Shown in pieces: positions 38,316-48,734 of a stretch of 64,000 nt of DNA. The DNA is from Pontibacter anaerobius (GTDB lineage: Bacteria > Bacteroidota > Bacteroidia > Cytophagales > Hymenobacteraceae), in assembly GCF_026241195.1 (NCBI RefSeq), contig NZ_JAPFQO010000009.1, positions 1-64,000 on the forward strand, in the 5' to 3' direction. Below the pieces are notes generated by a model. The model was not told the origin of the DNA and did no database searches. It was given only the letters and a program-made list of their open reading frames with translations. Position 1 is the stretch's first letter, and every line of letters starts with the position of its first letter. Both the position numbers and the translations under genes were made by a program.

Positions 38316-39956
38316 ATGATCAAAAAACAGCTTTGGTACTGTTGCCTGCTACTGCTATGTATGCTGCTGTCTTGCAAAGGCGAGACGGAAGAAGCACAGC
38401 CTGCACCAGAACCGACTGATCCTATTACACCTCCTGCAGTTACCGCTGCCGAAGACAGAGCCCTACTGGACAAAGTGCAGGAGAACACCTTCCGCTACTT
38501 CTGGGATTTTGCCCACCCTGCCAGCGGCATGGCCCGCGAGCGCAGCAGTTCCGGCGATGTGGTAACCACAGGCGGTACAGGCTTTGGTGTGCAGGCTATA
38601 CTTGTAGGCGTGCACCGCGGCTGGATTACCCGCGACCAGGCTGTAGAACGACTAAACAAACTTACCGATTTTCTGGCCAGTGCCAACCGCTATCACGGCG
38701 TATGGCCGCACTGGCTGAACGGCAACTCCGGGGCTACCATCCCTTTCAGCCCGAAAGACAACGGCGGCGACTTGGTAGAAACTTCCTTTCTGATGAATGG
38801 CCTGCTGACGGCACGGGCATACTTTAATGGTGCCGGGGCTGAGGCAGAACTCAGGCAAAAGATTACCCTACTCTGGGAAACCGTGGAGTGGGACTGGTAC
38901 GCCTCGCGCGGCGACGGCAAACTCTATTGGCATTGGAGCCCCAACTATGGCTGGGAGATGAACATGCCGATCCGTGGCTGGAACGAAGCCCTGATCACCT
39001 ATGTGCTGGCAGCCTCTTCGCCTACACACCCAATCGCACCGGATGTATACCAGAACTCCTGGGTGAGCGCCAACTTTGGAGCAGCGCAAAACTACGCCGG
39101 TTATACATTGAAGATGGGACCAGGCTACGGCGGTCCGCTGTTCTTTGCCCATTATTCCTTCCTTAGCCTCGACCCGAAACAACTGGAAGACAGCTATACC
39201 AATTACTGGCAGCAGAACCTCAACCACACAATGGCGAACCGCTCGTACAGCCTAAACATGGCACCCAAAAACTATGGCTACACCGAGAGCTTCTGGGGCC
39301 TCACCGCTTCGGATGATCCGGATGGTTACGCTGCCCACGCACCCACCAACGATAACGGAACCGTGGCTCCTACGGCGGCACTTGGCTCTTTTCCCTACAC
39401 GCCTTACTACAGCATGCAGGTACTCCGGAACATGTATAAAGGGCTAAGCAGCAGAATGGTGGGAGAGTATGGCCTGAATGATGCCCACAACAAAGCCCGC
39501 AACTGGACCGCTTCCGACCATCTGGCTATTGACCAGGGACCGATTGTGGCGATGATCGAAAACTATCGCAGCGGTTTGCTCTGGAGCTTGTTCACTGATC
39601 TACCGGAGGTGCAGGCGGGGCTGGCGAAACTGGGCTTCCGGGAGCCGGTTTACGAAACAGGCTTTCCGCTGGTAACACCCGATGTAATGACCGGTCAGGT
39701 AGACCTGCTGCGCCACCCCGACCACGACAACTATTTGATAGATGTGGCTACCAAAGAGGCCGATACTTATACTTTAAAGTTACTGAAAGAAGACGGTACA
39801 GAGGTAAAAACCATCTGGAGCAACGAGAGTAAAGCGACTGGTCTGGAGCAGGTGGCGCTGGGGCAGGAACTGGAACCTGGCAAGTATAAACTGGCGCTTA
39901 GTGCAGCTGCCGGAGGCTGGGGCGCAGCATACGAAATCATACTTTACCTGCATTAG
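38316..39956 (+). CDS. GH144-like glucanase (glucoamylase-fold), lipoprotein, copy 1
   Basis: 546 residues. Lipobox MLLSC with Cys about 20, then a Pro-rich linker and a catalytic (alpha/alpha)6 domain from about residue 48: FRYFWDFAHPASGMARERSS, TTGGTGFGVQAILVGVHRGWI, FSPKDNGGDLVETSFLMNGLL, LYWHWSPNYGWEMNMPIRGWNEAL and DQGPIVAMIENYRSGLLWSL. A small beta domain (about 450-546) follows. The PF10091 glucoamylase-like family includes the GH144 endo-beta-1,2-glucanases. It is the first of three homologues in the locus. Confidence 0.88.
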   Translation: MIKKQLWYCCLLLLCMLLSCKGETEEAQPAPEPTDPITPPAVTAAEDRALLDKVQENTFRYFWDFAHPASGMARERSSSGDVVTTGGTGFGVQAILVGVHRGWITRDQAVERLNKLTDFLASANRYHGVWPHWLNGNSGATIPFSPKDNGGDLVETSFLMNGLLTARAYFNGAGAEAELRQKITLLWETVEWDWYASRGDGKLYWHWSPNYGWEMNMPIRGWNEALITYVLAASSPTHPIAPDVYQNSWVSANFGAAQNYAGYTLKMGPGYGGPLFFAHYSFLSLDPKQLEDSYTNYWQQNLNHTMANRSYSLNMAPKNYGYTESFWGLTASDDPDGYAAHAPTNDNGTVAPTAALGSFPYTPYYSMQVLRNMYKGLSSRMVGEYGLNDAHNKARNWTASDHLAIDQGPIVAMIENYRSGLLWSLFTDLPEVQAGLAKLGFREPVYETGFPLVTPDVMTGQVDLLRHPDHDNYLIDVATKEADTYTLKLLKEDGTEVKTIWSNESKATGLEQVALGQELEPGKYKLALSAAAGGWGAAYEIILYLH

Positions 39957-40011
39957 CCACAAGTATAAAACAGCATCAGAAAAAGAAATCATAATACAAA
40001 CGAGCATAAAG

Positions 40012-41403
40012 ATGAAAAGAACCTTACTAGCCATACCGCTGTTGGCCGCCCAACTGTTCTACGGGTGCCAGACAAGCTCCGAAACTTCCACGTCTACCAC
40101 GGATGCTTCAGATTCTCAGGCTGATACGACGGCCAGCGCCGACCAAATACTTTCAGATGACGAACTGCTGACGCTGGTGCAGAAGCAGACCTTCCAGTAT
40201 TTCTGGGATGGCGCCGAGCCTAACTCCGGACTTGCCCCCGAGCGCATCCACATGGATGGCGTTTACCCGCAGAACGACCAGACCGTGGTAACCACCGGGG
40301 CCACAGGCTTTGGATTGATGGCCATTGTGGTGGGCATGGAACGCGGTTTTATTACCCGCGAAGAAGGGGTGAAGCACCTGCAGAAGATGATGAATTTCCT
40401 GGAGAAGGCTGACCGCTTTCACGGTGCCTGGAGCCATTGGATTCAGGGTGAGACCGGTAAAGTAAAGCCTTTTGGTAAGAAAGATAACGGCGGAGACCTG
40501 GTAGAGACGGCCTTTCTGGTGCAGGGTATGCTTACGGTGCGCGAGTATCTGAAAGATGGCAACGAGCAGGAGAAAGCGCTGGTTGCACAGATAGACAAGC
40601 TCTGGAAAGAAGTGGACTGGAACTGGTACCGCAACGGCAAAAACGTACTGTACTGGCACTGGAGCCCGGAGTATAACTGGGAGATGAACTTCCCGGTAAC
40701 AGGCTACAACGAATGCCTGATCATGTACGTGCTGGCGGCCTCTTCTCCTACGCACGGTGTGCCGGCCGAAGTATACCACGAAGGATGGGCAAAGAACGGG
40801 GCTATTAAATCCGATGCAAAGGCCTACGGACGTGATGTGGTGTTGGGCCACAATGGGCACGAAGGTACGGTAGGACCGATGTTCTGGGCGCACTACTCCT
40901 ACTTAGGCTTAGACCCGCGCGGACTGAAGGACAAGTATGCCGACTACTGGAAACTGAACCAGAACCACACCATGATACAGTACGACTACTGCATGGACAA
41001 CCCGAAAGACTACGAGGGCTACGGCAAGGATATGTGGGGACTCACCTCGAGCTACTCGCCAAACGGCTACGCCGGACATAGCCCTAAAAACGACTTGGGA
41101 GTGATCGCTCCGACGGCAGCACTGTCATCCTATCCCTATGCCAAAGAAGAATCGCTGCGCATGATGCGGCATATGTACGAGGACATGAGGGACAAAGTAT
41201 GGGGTGAGTATGGCTTCTACGATGCCTTCTCTGAGGAAAAAAACTGGTATACGCAGCGCTACCTGGGCATTGACCAGGGACCTATCCCGGTGATGATCGA
41301 AAACGGCCGCACCGGTTTGCTGTGGGACCTGTTCATGAGCGCACCTGAAGTACAGGCTGGCCTGAAAAAGCTTGGCTTTGAGAGTCCTCAGTTGAAGAAG
41401 TAA
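40012..41403 (+). CDS. GH144-like glucanase, lipoprotein, copy 2
   Basis: 463 residues from the ATG at 40012 (MKRTLLAIPLL); an upstream in-frame start at 39901 runs through the previous gene's end and is rejected. Lipobox LFYGC, a Ser/Thr-rich linker, then only the catalytic domain: FQYFWDGAEPNSGLAPERIH, TTGATGFGLMAIVVGMERGFI, FGKKDNGGDLVETAFLVQGML, LYWHWSPEYNWEMNFPVTGYNE and DQGPIPVMIENGRTGLLWDL. It lacks the C-terminal beta domain of copy 1. GH144 enzymes cut beta-1,2-glucan internally. Confidence 0.88.
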   Translation: MKRTLLAIPLLAAQLFYGCQTSSETSTSTTDASDSQADTTASADQILSDDELLTLVQKQTFQYFWDGAEPNSGLAPERIHMDGVYPQNDQTVVTTGATGFGLMAIVVGMERGFITREEGVKHLQKMMNFLEKADRFHGAWSHWIQGETGKVKPFGKKDNGGDLVETAFLVQGMLTVREYLKDGNEQEKALVAQIDKLWKEVDWNWYRNGKNVLYWHWSPEYNWEMNFPVTGYNECLIMYVLAASSPTHGVPAEVYHEGWAKNGAIKSDAKAYGRDVVLGHNGHEGTVGPMFWAHYSYLGLDPRGLKDKYADYWKLNQNHTMIQYDYCMDNPKDYEGYGKDMWGLTSSYSPNGYAGHSPKNDLGVIAPTAALSSYPYAKEESLRMMRHMYEDMRDKVWGEYGFYDAFSEEKNWYTQRYLGIDQGPIPVMIENGRTGLLWDLFMSAPEVQAGLKKLGFESPQLKK

Positions 41404-41593
41404 AGTATAGCACCAGCTAATCAATCATACTAATTAAAGAATGTTCTCTTTTAAAGTAGGGGCGTTTCATTCTGATAAATGAGTATGAAAACTGCTGTCA
41501 TTCTGTTAAGAAACTTGGTTGATGGGAGGTTAAGCCTCAGCTATTAGCTACCAAGACCCTTCCAGGATGACAAGAAAAAAAGAAAATGAAACG

Positions 41594-41624
41594 ACCCTGC
41601 CTTGAAGGGGGCAGGAGGATGATA
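41594..41624. repeat. C/G-run palindromic repeat copy
   Basis: ccctgccttgaagggggcag gaggatgataa with inner stem CCTGCC/GGCAGG. It is a degenerate member of the family seen at 9159, 23939 and 27345. Another decayed copy lies at about 43408-43432 (gtcctccttcaaagggggat). Confidence 0.5.
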
Positions 41625-41665
41625 ATCACTCTGCAGAAATCAATATAGCCGTAAACTATACAGCA

Positions 41666-43396
41666 ATGAAAAAATCCATACAGGCCATACTTGCGCTGCT
41701 TATACTTGGCAGTTTAAACACAACTCTGGCGCAGCGCAACCAAGCGAACACCTACTGCAACCCGGTCAATATCGACTATACGTATGCGGTGTATGATGCC
41801 TATAAGGATATCTCGTACCGCTCCGGTGCCGATCCGGCCGTGGTGGAGTTTCGGGATGAGTACTACATGTTCGTGACCCGCTCCATGGGTTACTGGCACT
41901 CCAAAGACCTGAATAACTGGGAGTTTATTTATCCCGATAAATGGTATTTCCAGGGCTCCAATGCACCGGCGGCCTTCAACTACAAAGACTCGGTGCTGTA
42001 CGTGGCCGGTGATCCGTCGGGCTCCATGAGTATACTTTACACTGATAATCCCAAAAAAGGCGATTGGAAAGCAACGCCCGGCATATTGAATAACCTGCAG
42101 GACCCCGCTCTGTTCATCGATGATGATGGTCAGGCCTATATGTATTGGGGTTCCTCCAATAAATTCCCGGTCCGGGTGAAGAAGCTTGATATGAAAGATC
42201 GCTTTAAACCGTCTGAAGAAACTGTAGAGCTATTTACCCTGCACGGCGATGAGCACGGGTGGGAGCGCTTCGGCGAGAACCATGCCGATACGGTACTGGC
42301 CGGCTATATGGAGGGCGCTTGGATGACGAAGCACAATGGCAAGTACTACCTGCAATATGCCGCTCCGGGCACTGAATTTAACGTGTATGGCGATGGCGTA
42401 TACATCGGGGATAGTCCGCTGGGGCCATTTACTTATGCGCCAAACAACCCAGTTTCTTACAAACCGGGGGGCTTTATGAACGGGGCGGGCCACGGCAGCA
42501 CGGTTGTAGGGCCGAACGGAAAATATTGGCATTTTGGCTCTGCCACGGTGTCGGTAAACATGAACTGGGAGCGCCGCATCAGCATGTTCCTAGCGGGTTT
42601 TGATAAAGAAGGCCTGATGTACGTGAACGCATACTTCGGAGACTACCCGCACTTTGCACCCACCATCAAGGGCAAGGAGGGCGAGTTTACCGGCTGGATG
42701 CTGCTCTCTTACAACAAACCTGTAAAAGCCTCCTCATCGCTACAAGACTTTAAACCGGAAAGCATCACAGACGAAAACGTGAAAAGCTTCTGGGTGGCCG
42801 AGCAGAACAACGACCAGCAATGGCTTGAAATCGATTTGCAGAAGCCGGGCGAAGTATACGCCATCCAGGTGAACTACCACGATTATAAATCTAACCTTTA
42901 CAGTAAGGAGCCGGGCCTATACCATCAGTATGTAGTGGAGGGCTCCACAGACGGTAAAAACTGGCAGATGCTGGTGGATAAGAAGAACAATAAGGAAGAC
43001 GTGCCGAACGATTACGTGGAGCTGACCAAGCCGCAAACGGTGCGCTACATCCGCTTTAAAAACATCCATGCACCAACTACTAACCTGGCCATTTCGGGGC
43101 TGCGCGTGTTTGGTAAAGGACAGGGCAAGGCACCTACCCGTGTGAAAGACTTCAAAGTTGTTCGCCAGAAAGACCGCCGCGATGCCATGATTACCTGGGA
43201 AAAGCAGGCGAATGCACAGGGCTATAATGTACTATGGGGAATTGCCCCGGATAAACTCTACAGCTCCTGGATGGTGTACGGTGATAACAAACTAGACCTG
43301 AAAAGCCTTGGCGTGGACCAGGAGTATTACTTCGCGGTGGAGGCCTTTAATGAGAACGGCGTTTCCAGTAGGACGAAGGTGGTGAAAGTGAAATAA
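41666..43396 (+). CDS. GH43-like five-bladed propeller with discoidin and FN3 domains, copy 1
   Basis: 576 residues. The signal peptide ends near LAQ. The propeller (about 25-345) carries the three acidic positions expected in clan GH-F: Asp in SGADPAVVEF, Asp in LQDPALFIDDDG and Glu in YMEGAWMTKHNGKYYLQ. An F5/8-type C (discoidin) domain (about 355-480, WLEIDLQKPGEVYAIQVNYHD ... RYIRFKNIH) and an FN3-like end (about 490-576) follow. The substrate is unknown. It is the paralogue of the gene at 51413. Confidence 0.85.
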   Translation: MKKSIQAILALLILGSLNTTLAQRNQANTYCNPVNIDYTYAVYDAYKDISYRSGADPAVVEFRDEYYMFVTRSMGYWHSKDLNNWEFIYPDKWYFQGSNAPAAFNYKDSVLYVAGDPSGSMSILYTDNPKKGDWKATPGILNNLQDPALFIDDDGQAYMYWGSSNKFPVRVKKLDMKDRFKPSEETVELFTLHGDEHGWERFGENHADTVLAGYMEGAWMTKHNGKYYLQYAAPGTEFNVYGDGVYIGDSPLGPFTYAPNNPVSYKPGGFMNGAGHGSTVVGPNGKYWHFGSATVSVNMNWERRISMFLAGFDKEGLMYVNAYFGDYPHFAPTIKGKEGEFTGWMLLSYNKPVKASSSLQDFKPESITDENVKSFWVAEQNNDQQWLEIDLQKPGEVYAIQVNYHDYKSNLYSKEPGLYHQYVVEGSTDGKNWQMLVDKKNNKEDVPNDYVELTKPQTVRYIRFKNIHAPTTNLAISGLRVFGKGQGKAPTRVKDFKVVRQKDRRDAMITWEKQANAQGYNVLWGIAPDKLYSSWMVYGDNKLDLKSLGVDQEYYFAVEAFNENGVSSRTKVVKVK

Positions 43397-43450
43397 GAAC
43401 CAGGCCAAAAGTCCTCCTTCAAAGGGGGATACAACAGTAACAGGCAAACT

Positions 43451-45613
43451 ATGAAGTATAATTTTCTTTTTTTCATACTCTTGTTGAGCGCTACAAACCT
43501 AATGGCGCAGGAAACTCCGTACACGCGGGTTTTCTTCGACAACAGTCTAATGGAGAAAAGCCATTTCTATACTTCGGCCAGTTATACTTCGCCGAGCTGG
43601 GTAAAGAACAGTACTGGCAAGTTGCCGGTAAGCGAAGAAGTATACTTTACGCCCGGCAACGCGCTAGAACTGAAGTATAAATCCGGGAAGGGAGGCCAAT
43701 GGCAGGCGCAGGTGCTGTATCATCCCATCCGGGGCATGGATTTTTTCAGGCCGCAGGAAAAGCTGGTGTTCAGGCTTTATGCAAAATCCAACTCGGCTGC
43801 TGCAGAGCTTCCGGCTATAGCCATTGGCAAACGTGAGGCAAAGGAGCTTTCAGCTTTCCTGCCAATGCAGGACTACATCAAAACATATAAAACAGGGGAG
43901 TGGCTGACGGTGGAAGTGCCGCTGAAAAATTTCAATAACCTCAGTTACAAAGATCCGAAGGAGGTGGACGTGGTGGCTTTCCAGCAGCAGGCAGAGGACG
44001 GGAAATGGCACGAATTATACTTGGATCAGGTGGAATTTATGCCCTCTCAACCAGCAGCAAGTATAAAATCAGGCCCCAAGTTGCTCAGCGCCAAAGGTTA
44101 CGAAAAGCACATCGACCTCACCTGGGAAAAGCTCACAGACCCGGCTGTGCGGTACGTGCAGATACACCGCTCCACCGATAACAAAAGCTTTAAGCCGGTT
44201 GCCATACAGTTGCCTTCCATCAGTCGCTATGCCGATTACGTGGATACCGTTGGACAGACCTTTTATTATAAGATCAGCCTGCTGGGAGATGATTACAAAG
44301 CAACTGCAACTTCAGCAAGTATAAGCGCTGCCACCAAAGCCATGACGGACAAAGAGCTACTGGACATGGTGCAGGAAGCGAATTTCCGCTACTACTGGGA
44401 GGGAGCGGAGCCTAACAGCGGCTTGGCTCTGGAGAACATTCCGGGGCGTAGAACGATGGTAGCTTCGGGTGCTTCGGGGTTTGGTGTGATGGCTTTGCTG
44501 GTAGGTATGGAGCGCGGCTGGATAACGAGGCAGCAAGGAGTAGAGAGGTTTGTGCAGATCGTACGTTTTCTCGATAAAACCGAGAAATTCCACGGAGCCT
44601 TCTCCCATTTCATCAGCGGCGAAACCGGCAAAGTGGAGCCTTTCTTCGGGCAGCGCGACAACGGCGGCGATTTAGTGGAGACAGCTTTTCTGGTGCAGGG
44701 GCTGCTGGCGGCACGGGAGTATTTTACGGGCAACAGCGCACTGGAGAAAGAGATACGCGACACCATCACCAAACTTTGGCGCGGTGTGGAGTGGGACTGG
44801 TACCGCAAAAAGCCAGAATCGGATTTCCTAACCTGGCATTGGTCGCCGGACAAAGAATGGGTGCTGAACCACCAGCTCATCGGCTGGAACGAAACCATGA
44901 TCGTGTACCTGCTCGGAATCGCATCGCCTACACATAGTATACCGGCCAGCATGTACTACAGCGGCTGGGCCAGCCAGAGCGAGAGGGCGCAAAAGTATAG
45001 ATCGGACTGGGGACAGACCAGGGATGGCGCCATGTACAGCAACGGCAAATCATACTTTGGGGTGGAGCTGCCGGTGGGCGTTTCAAATGGCGGGCCCTTG
45101 TTCTTTGTGCATTACTCCTTCCTGGGGCCCGACCCGCATAAGATCACCGATAAGTATACCACCTACTTCGAAAACAACCGTAGCATCGCGCTCATCAACT
45201 ATCGCTACTGCGTGGAGAACCCGGAGAACCACCAGGGCTATGGCGAAAGCAGCTGGGGTCTTACCGCCTCCGACGGCCTTTGGGGCTACTCGGCCAACGA
45301 GCCTGTGCCGCACGCCGACAACGGTAAAATGACTCCAACAGGTGCCCTGGCTTCATTCCCGTATACCCCCGAAGAGTCCATGCAGGCGCTGAAGCATTAT
45401 TACCGCGATTACGGGCATTTTTTGTGGGGCAGCTATGGCTTCCGGGATGCCTTTAACCTGGACGAGAACTGGGTGTCGCCGCTTTATATGGGCCTGAACC
45501 AGGCACCCATCACCGTGATGATCGAAAACTATCGCAGCGGCCTGATCTGGAACCTGTTCATGAAGAACAAAGAGATACAAGAAGCCCTTAAGAAAATAGA
45601 GAAAGCAAAATGA
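43451..45613 (+). CDS. GH144-like glucanase with N-terminal binding domains, copy 3
   Basis: 720 residues. The signal peptide ends at LMAQ. A beta-sandwich, carbohydrate-binding-like region (about 22-205) and an FN3-like domain (about 205-295, HIDLTWEKLTDPAVRYVQIHR) precede the catalytic domain (about 300-715): FRYYWEGAEPNSGLALENI, FFGQRDNGGDLVETAFLVQ, FLTWHWSPDKEWVLNHQLIGWNE and MIENYRSGLIWNL. Its stop overlaps the SGNH gene start by 4 nt. It is the most elaborate of the three glucanase homologues. Confidence 0.87.
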   Translation: MKYNFLFFILLLSATNLMAQETPYTRVFFDNSLMEKSHFYTSASYTSPSWVKNSTGKLPVSEEVYFTPGNALELKYKSGKGGQWQAQVLYHPIRGMDFFRPQEKLVFRLYAKSNSAAAELPAIAIGKREAKELSAFLPMQDYIKTYKTGEWLTVEVPLKNFNNLSYKDPKEVDVVAFQQQAEDGKWHELYLDQVEFMPSQPAASIKSGPKLLSAKGYEKHIDLTWEKLTDPAVRYVQIHRSTDNKSFKPVAIQLPSISRYADYVDTVGQTFYYKISLLGDDYKATATSASISAATKAMTDKELLDMVQEANFRYYWEGAEPNSGLALENIPGRRTMVASGASGFGVMALLVGMERGWITRQQGVERFVQIVRFLDKTEKFHGAFSHFISGETGKVEPFFGQRDNGGDLVETAFLVQGLLAAREYFTGNSALEKEIRDTITKLWRGVEWDWYRKKPESDFLTWHWSPDKEWVLNHQLIGWNETMIVYLLGIASPTHSIPASMYYSGWASQSERAQKYRSDWGQTRDGAMYSNGKSYFGVELPVGVSNGGPLFFVHYSFLGPDPHKITDKYTTYFENNRSIALINYRYCVENPENHQGYGESSWGLTASDGLWGYSANEPVPHADNGKMTPTGALASFPYTPEESMQALKHYYRDYGHFLWGSYGFRDAFNLDENWVSPLYMGLNQAPITVMIENYRSGLIWNLFMKNKEIQEALKKIEKAK

Positions 45614-46284
45614 GAAAACTGAGTTTACACCTGGCCATACTTATAGCAGCATTTCTGGCTATGCCATCCATGGCGCAGTCGCAGCAGGCCGCACCGCCTT
45701 TCTGGAACGAGATTGAGGCATTTAAGCAGCAGGACAGCGTGCAGATGCCTCCTGAAAATGCAATCCTGTTTGTAGGCAGCTCCTCTATCCGGATGTGGAA
45801 AAATCTGCAGGAGATGTTTCCGAAGCACACGTTGATTAACCGTGGCTTTGGCGGCTCCAATCTGCTGGACCTAGAGCGCTACCTGAATGACATTGTGTTC
45901 CCGTACCAGCCAAAGCAGATCGTGATCTACTCCGGCGAAAACGACATCGCCTCCGACACGGTGCAGGCGCAGGAGGTGCTGGAACGCTTCCAAAGTGTGT
46001 TCCAGCAGATCCGTGGAAAGATGCCACAGGTGCCGGTAGTGTTTGTGTCCATCAAGCCAAGTCCATCGCGCATAAAGTATAATCCAATTATCGTAGAGGC
46101 CAACGAACTGATAAAACAGTATCTGAAAACGCAGCCCAAAACAAAGTATGCGGATGTGTATACGCCCATGCTCCGCGCGAATGGCAAGCCCAAACCCGAG
46201 ATTTTTATTCAGGATAGCCTGCACATGAACCAGCAGGGTTATCAGATATGGCAAAAAAAGATTACTCCTTACTTAATAAAATAA
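45610..46284 (+). CDS. SGNH/GDSL-type esterase, secreted
   Basis: 224 residues. The signal peptide ends near MAQS. SGNH blocks are intact: Ser in ILFVGSSSIRMW, Gly in NRGFGGSNLLDL, Asn in YSGENDIASD and Asp/His in DSLHMNQQGYQIW. Such enzymes remove acyl groups from sugars or lipids. The 4-nt overlap with the glucanase upstream (ATGA) ties it to the glycan locus, so deacylation of the polysaccharide is a reasonable inference. Confidence 0.88.
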   Translation: MRKLSLHLAILIAAFLAMPSMAQSQQAAPPFWNEIEAFKQQDSVQMPPENAILFVGSSSIRMWKNLQEMFPKHTLINRGFGGSNLLDLERYLNDIVFPYQPKQIVIYSGENDIASDTVQAQEVLERFQSVFQQIRGKMPQVPVVFVSIKPSPSRIKYNPIIVEANELIKQYLKTQPKTKYADVYTPMLRANGKPKPEIFIQDSLHMNQQGYQIWQKKITPYLIK

Positions 46285-46300
46285 CCTAAACAAAGTATTC

Positions 46301-48652
46301 ATGAAACGAATCATACGCACAGCACTGGTCATGTCGATAGGCCTGGCAAGCACGCAATGCAGCACCTCACAAACAGGATCCACAGCACAGGAAACGCAAA
46401 CAGTGGCGAGCACTACAGCCCCTGCCTCTGCTGCTGTGGCAGACCCGGAGATGAAGAAGTTTGTGGATGACCTGCTCAGCAAAATGACGCTGGACGAGAA
46501 GATCGGTCAGCTAAATCTGGTGTCGGTAGGTTTTGACGTGACGGGCCCAGTGGTGAGCAAAAACGTGGACGAGAATATCCGCAAGGGCAACGTGGGGGGC
46601 GTGTTTAACACCTATACGCCGATTGCCGCCAAAAAACTGCAGGAGTTCGCCGTAAACAACACACGCCTTAAAATTCCGCTCCTGTTCGGCTACGATGTAA
46701 TTCACGGGCACCGCACCATTTTCCCGATTCCGCTCGGTCTTTCGGCCAGTTGGGATATGGAGACCGTAGAGCGCAGCGCCCGCATCGCCGCCGATGAGGC
46801 CTCTGCCGACGGCCTGAACTGGGTTTACTCGCCGATGGTGGATATTGCCCGCGATGCCCGCTGGGGCCGCATAGCAGAAGGTGCAGGCGAGGACCCATAC
46901 CTGGGTTCTGAGATTGCTAGGGCCATGGTGCGTGGCTATCAGGGCGATGACCTGACAAAAGAAAACACGGTGATGGCCACCGTAAAGCACTTCGCGCTGT
47001 ATGGTGCCTCCGAGGCCGGCCGCGACTACAACACCGTGGATATGAGCATGAACCGCATGTTTAATGAATACCTGCCGCCTTACAAAGCGGCCATCGAAGC
47101 TGGGGCGGGTAGTGTGATGACCTCCTTTAATGAGATAAACGGCGTACCGGCCACTGGCAATCGCTGGCTGATGACGGAGCTGCTGCGCGACCAGTGGGGC
47201 TTCGACGGTTTTGTGGTGACGGATTATACCGCCATCAACGAGATGATTGCGCACGGTGTGGGCGATGAGGCCAAGGTGGGCGAACTGGCCCTGAAAGCCG
47301 GCTCTGACATGGACATGGTAGGAGAGGTTTACCTCAATAACCTGAGACAATCTGTAGAAAAGGGCAATCTGACGGAGGAGGACATCAACACAGCGGTGCG
47401 CCGCATCCTGGAGGCAAAGTATAAACTAGGCCTGTTCGAGGACCCGTACCGCTACGCAGACGAAGCGCGGGCAAAAAATACCATCATGAAGCCGGAGTAC
47501 AGAGAGGCTGCCCGCGATATTGCCCGCAAAAGTATGGTACTCCTGAAAAACGAAAAGCAGGTGCTGCCCCTGAAGAAAACCGGCTCCATCGCCCTGATAG
47601 GTCCACTGGCCAACAACCAGCGCGACCTGATCGGTAACTGGAGCGGCGCCGGCGACTGGAAGCAGGCGGTGTCGGTAGAGCAGGGTATAAAGAACGTGGC
47701 GGGCAATAGCGTGAAGATCAACTATGCCAAAGGCGCTAACATTACCGACGACGAGCAGATGATCAAACGCCTGAACGCCCACGGCGGCGAGCTGCAGCTC
47801 GACAAGCGTAACGCTGAGCAAATGATTGCCGAGGCCGTGAAGGTGGCGCAGAAATCAGACGTAATTGTGGCCGTGGTAGGCGAGTCGCAGGGCATGAGCG
47901 GGGAAGCCGCCAGCCGTGCCGACATAACTTTGCCGGGCCAGCAGCGCGAATTGCTGAAGGCACTGAAGAAAACAGGGAAGCCGATGGTGGTGGTGCTGAT
48001 GAACGGCCGCCCGCTGGCCCTCAAATGGGAGGATGAGAACGCCGATGCCATCCTGGAGACCTGGTTTGCAGGCACCGAGGCGGGCAACGCGATTGCTGAT
48101 GTGCTCTTCGGTAGCTATAACCCGTCCGGTAAGCTTACGGCTACCTTCCCGCAGGTGGTTGGCCAGATTCCGTTGTACTATAACCACAAAAACACCGGCC
48201 GGCCATTTAACGGCGAACTGCTGAACAAGTACACTACCCGCTACATGGACGTGACCAATGAGCCGTTGTACCCGTTTGGGTATGGCCTGAGCTATACTAC
48301 TTTTAAGTACTCGCCGCCACAACTGAGCAAAAACAGCATCAGCCCGAATGAAAACGTGGAGGTAACGGTGCAGGTGCAGAACACTGGTAACTACGATGGC
48401 GAGGAAGTGGTGCAGCTGTATGTGCAGGATGTGGTAGGAAGCATAACGCGCCCGGTAAAGGAGCTGAAAGGATTCCAGAAGATTAACCTGAAAAAAGGCG
48501 AGAGCAAAACGGTGACATTCACTATCGAACCTGAAGACCTGAAGTTCTACAACAACGACCTGGAGCATGTGCTGGAGCCGGGTGAGTTTAAAGTGTATGT
48601 GGGCACCAACTCCCGCGATGTGCAGGAGGCTGGTTTTACCGTAACTCAATAA
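46301..48652 (+). CDS. bglX: GH3 beta-glucosidase, lipoprotein
   Basis: 783 residues. Lipobox LASTQC, then the GH3 N-domain with KMTLDEKIGQLNLVS, FGYDVIHGHRTIFPIPLG, VKHFALYGASEAGRDY and the nucleophile Asp308 in GFDGFVVTDYTAINEM. The C-domain has VAVVGESQGMSGEAASRADI with the acid/base Glu region, and a fibronectin-like end (about 680-783). BglX enzymes release glucose from beta-gluco-oligosaccharides, which fits processing of sophoro-oligosaccharides from the GH144 enzymes. Confidence 0.92.
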   Translation: MKRIIRTALVMSIGLASTQCSTSQTGSTAQETQTVASTTAPASAAVADPEMKKFVDDLLSKMTLDEKIGQLNLVSVGFDVTGPVVSKNVDENIRKGNVGGVFNTYTPIAAKKLQEFAVNNTRLKIPLLFGYDVIHGHRTIFPIPLGLSASWDMETVERSARIAADEASADGLNWVYSPMVDIARDARWGRIAEGAGEDPYLGSEIARAMVRGYQGDDLTKENTVMATVKHFALYGASEAGRDYNTVDMSMNRMFNEYLPPYKAAIEAGAGSVMTSFNEINGVPATGNRWLMTELLRDQWGFDGFVVTDYTAINEMIAHGVGDEAKVGELALKAGSDMDMVGEVYLNNLRQSVEKGNLTEEDINTAVRRILEAKYKLGLFEDPYRYADEARAKNTIMKPEYREAARDIARKSMVLLKNEKQVLPLKKTGSIALIGPLANNQRDLIGNWSGAGDWKQAVSVEQGIKNVAGNSVKINYAKGANITDDEQMIKRLNAHGGELQLDKRNAEQMIAEAVKVAQKSDVIVAVVGESQGMSGEAASRADITLPGQQRELLKALKKTGKPMVVVLMNGRPLALKWEDENADAILETWFAGTEAGNAIADVLFGSYNPSGKLTATFPQVVGQIPLYYNHKNTGRPFNGELLNKYTTRYMDVTNEPLYPFGYGLSYTTFKYSPPQLSKNSISPNENVEVTVQVQNTGNYDGEEVVQLYVQDVVGSITRPVKELKGFQKINLKKGESKTVTFTIEPEDLKFYNNDLEHVLEPGEFKVYVGTNSRDVQEAGFTVTQ

Positions 48653-48734
48653 TTGATAGGGGAGCTGGTACTGCCGGACCTGAAAAGCTGGCGGTGCCAC
48701 TTCCATATAATTTCAAATATTTTTAAGATCCGCT

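Noticed and set aside
39901-40011. Upstream start of the second GH144-like gene
   Set aside because: It runs through the preceding coding sequence and hides the lipoprotein signal that starts at 40012.
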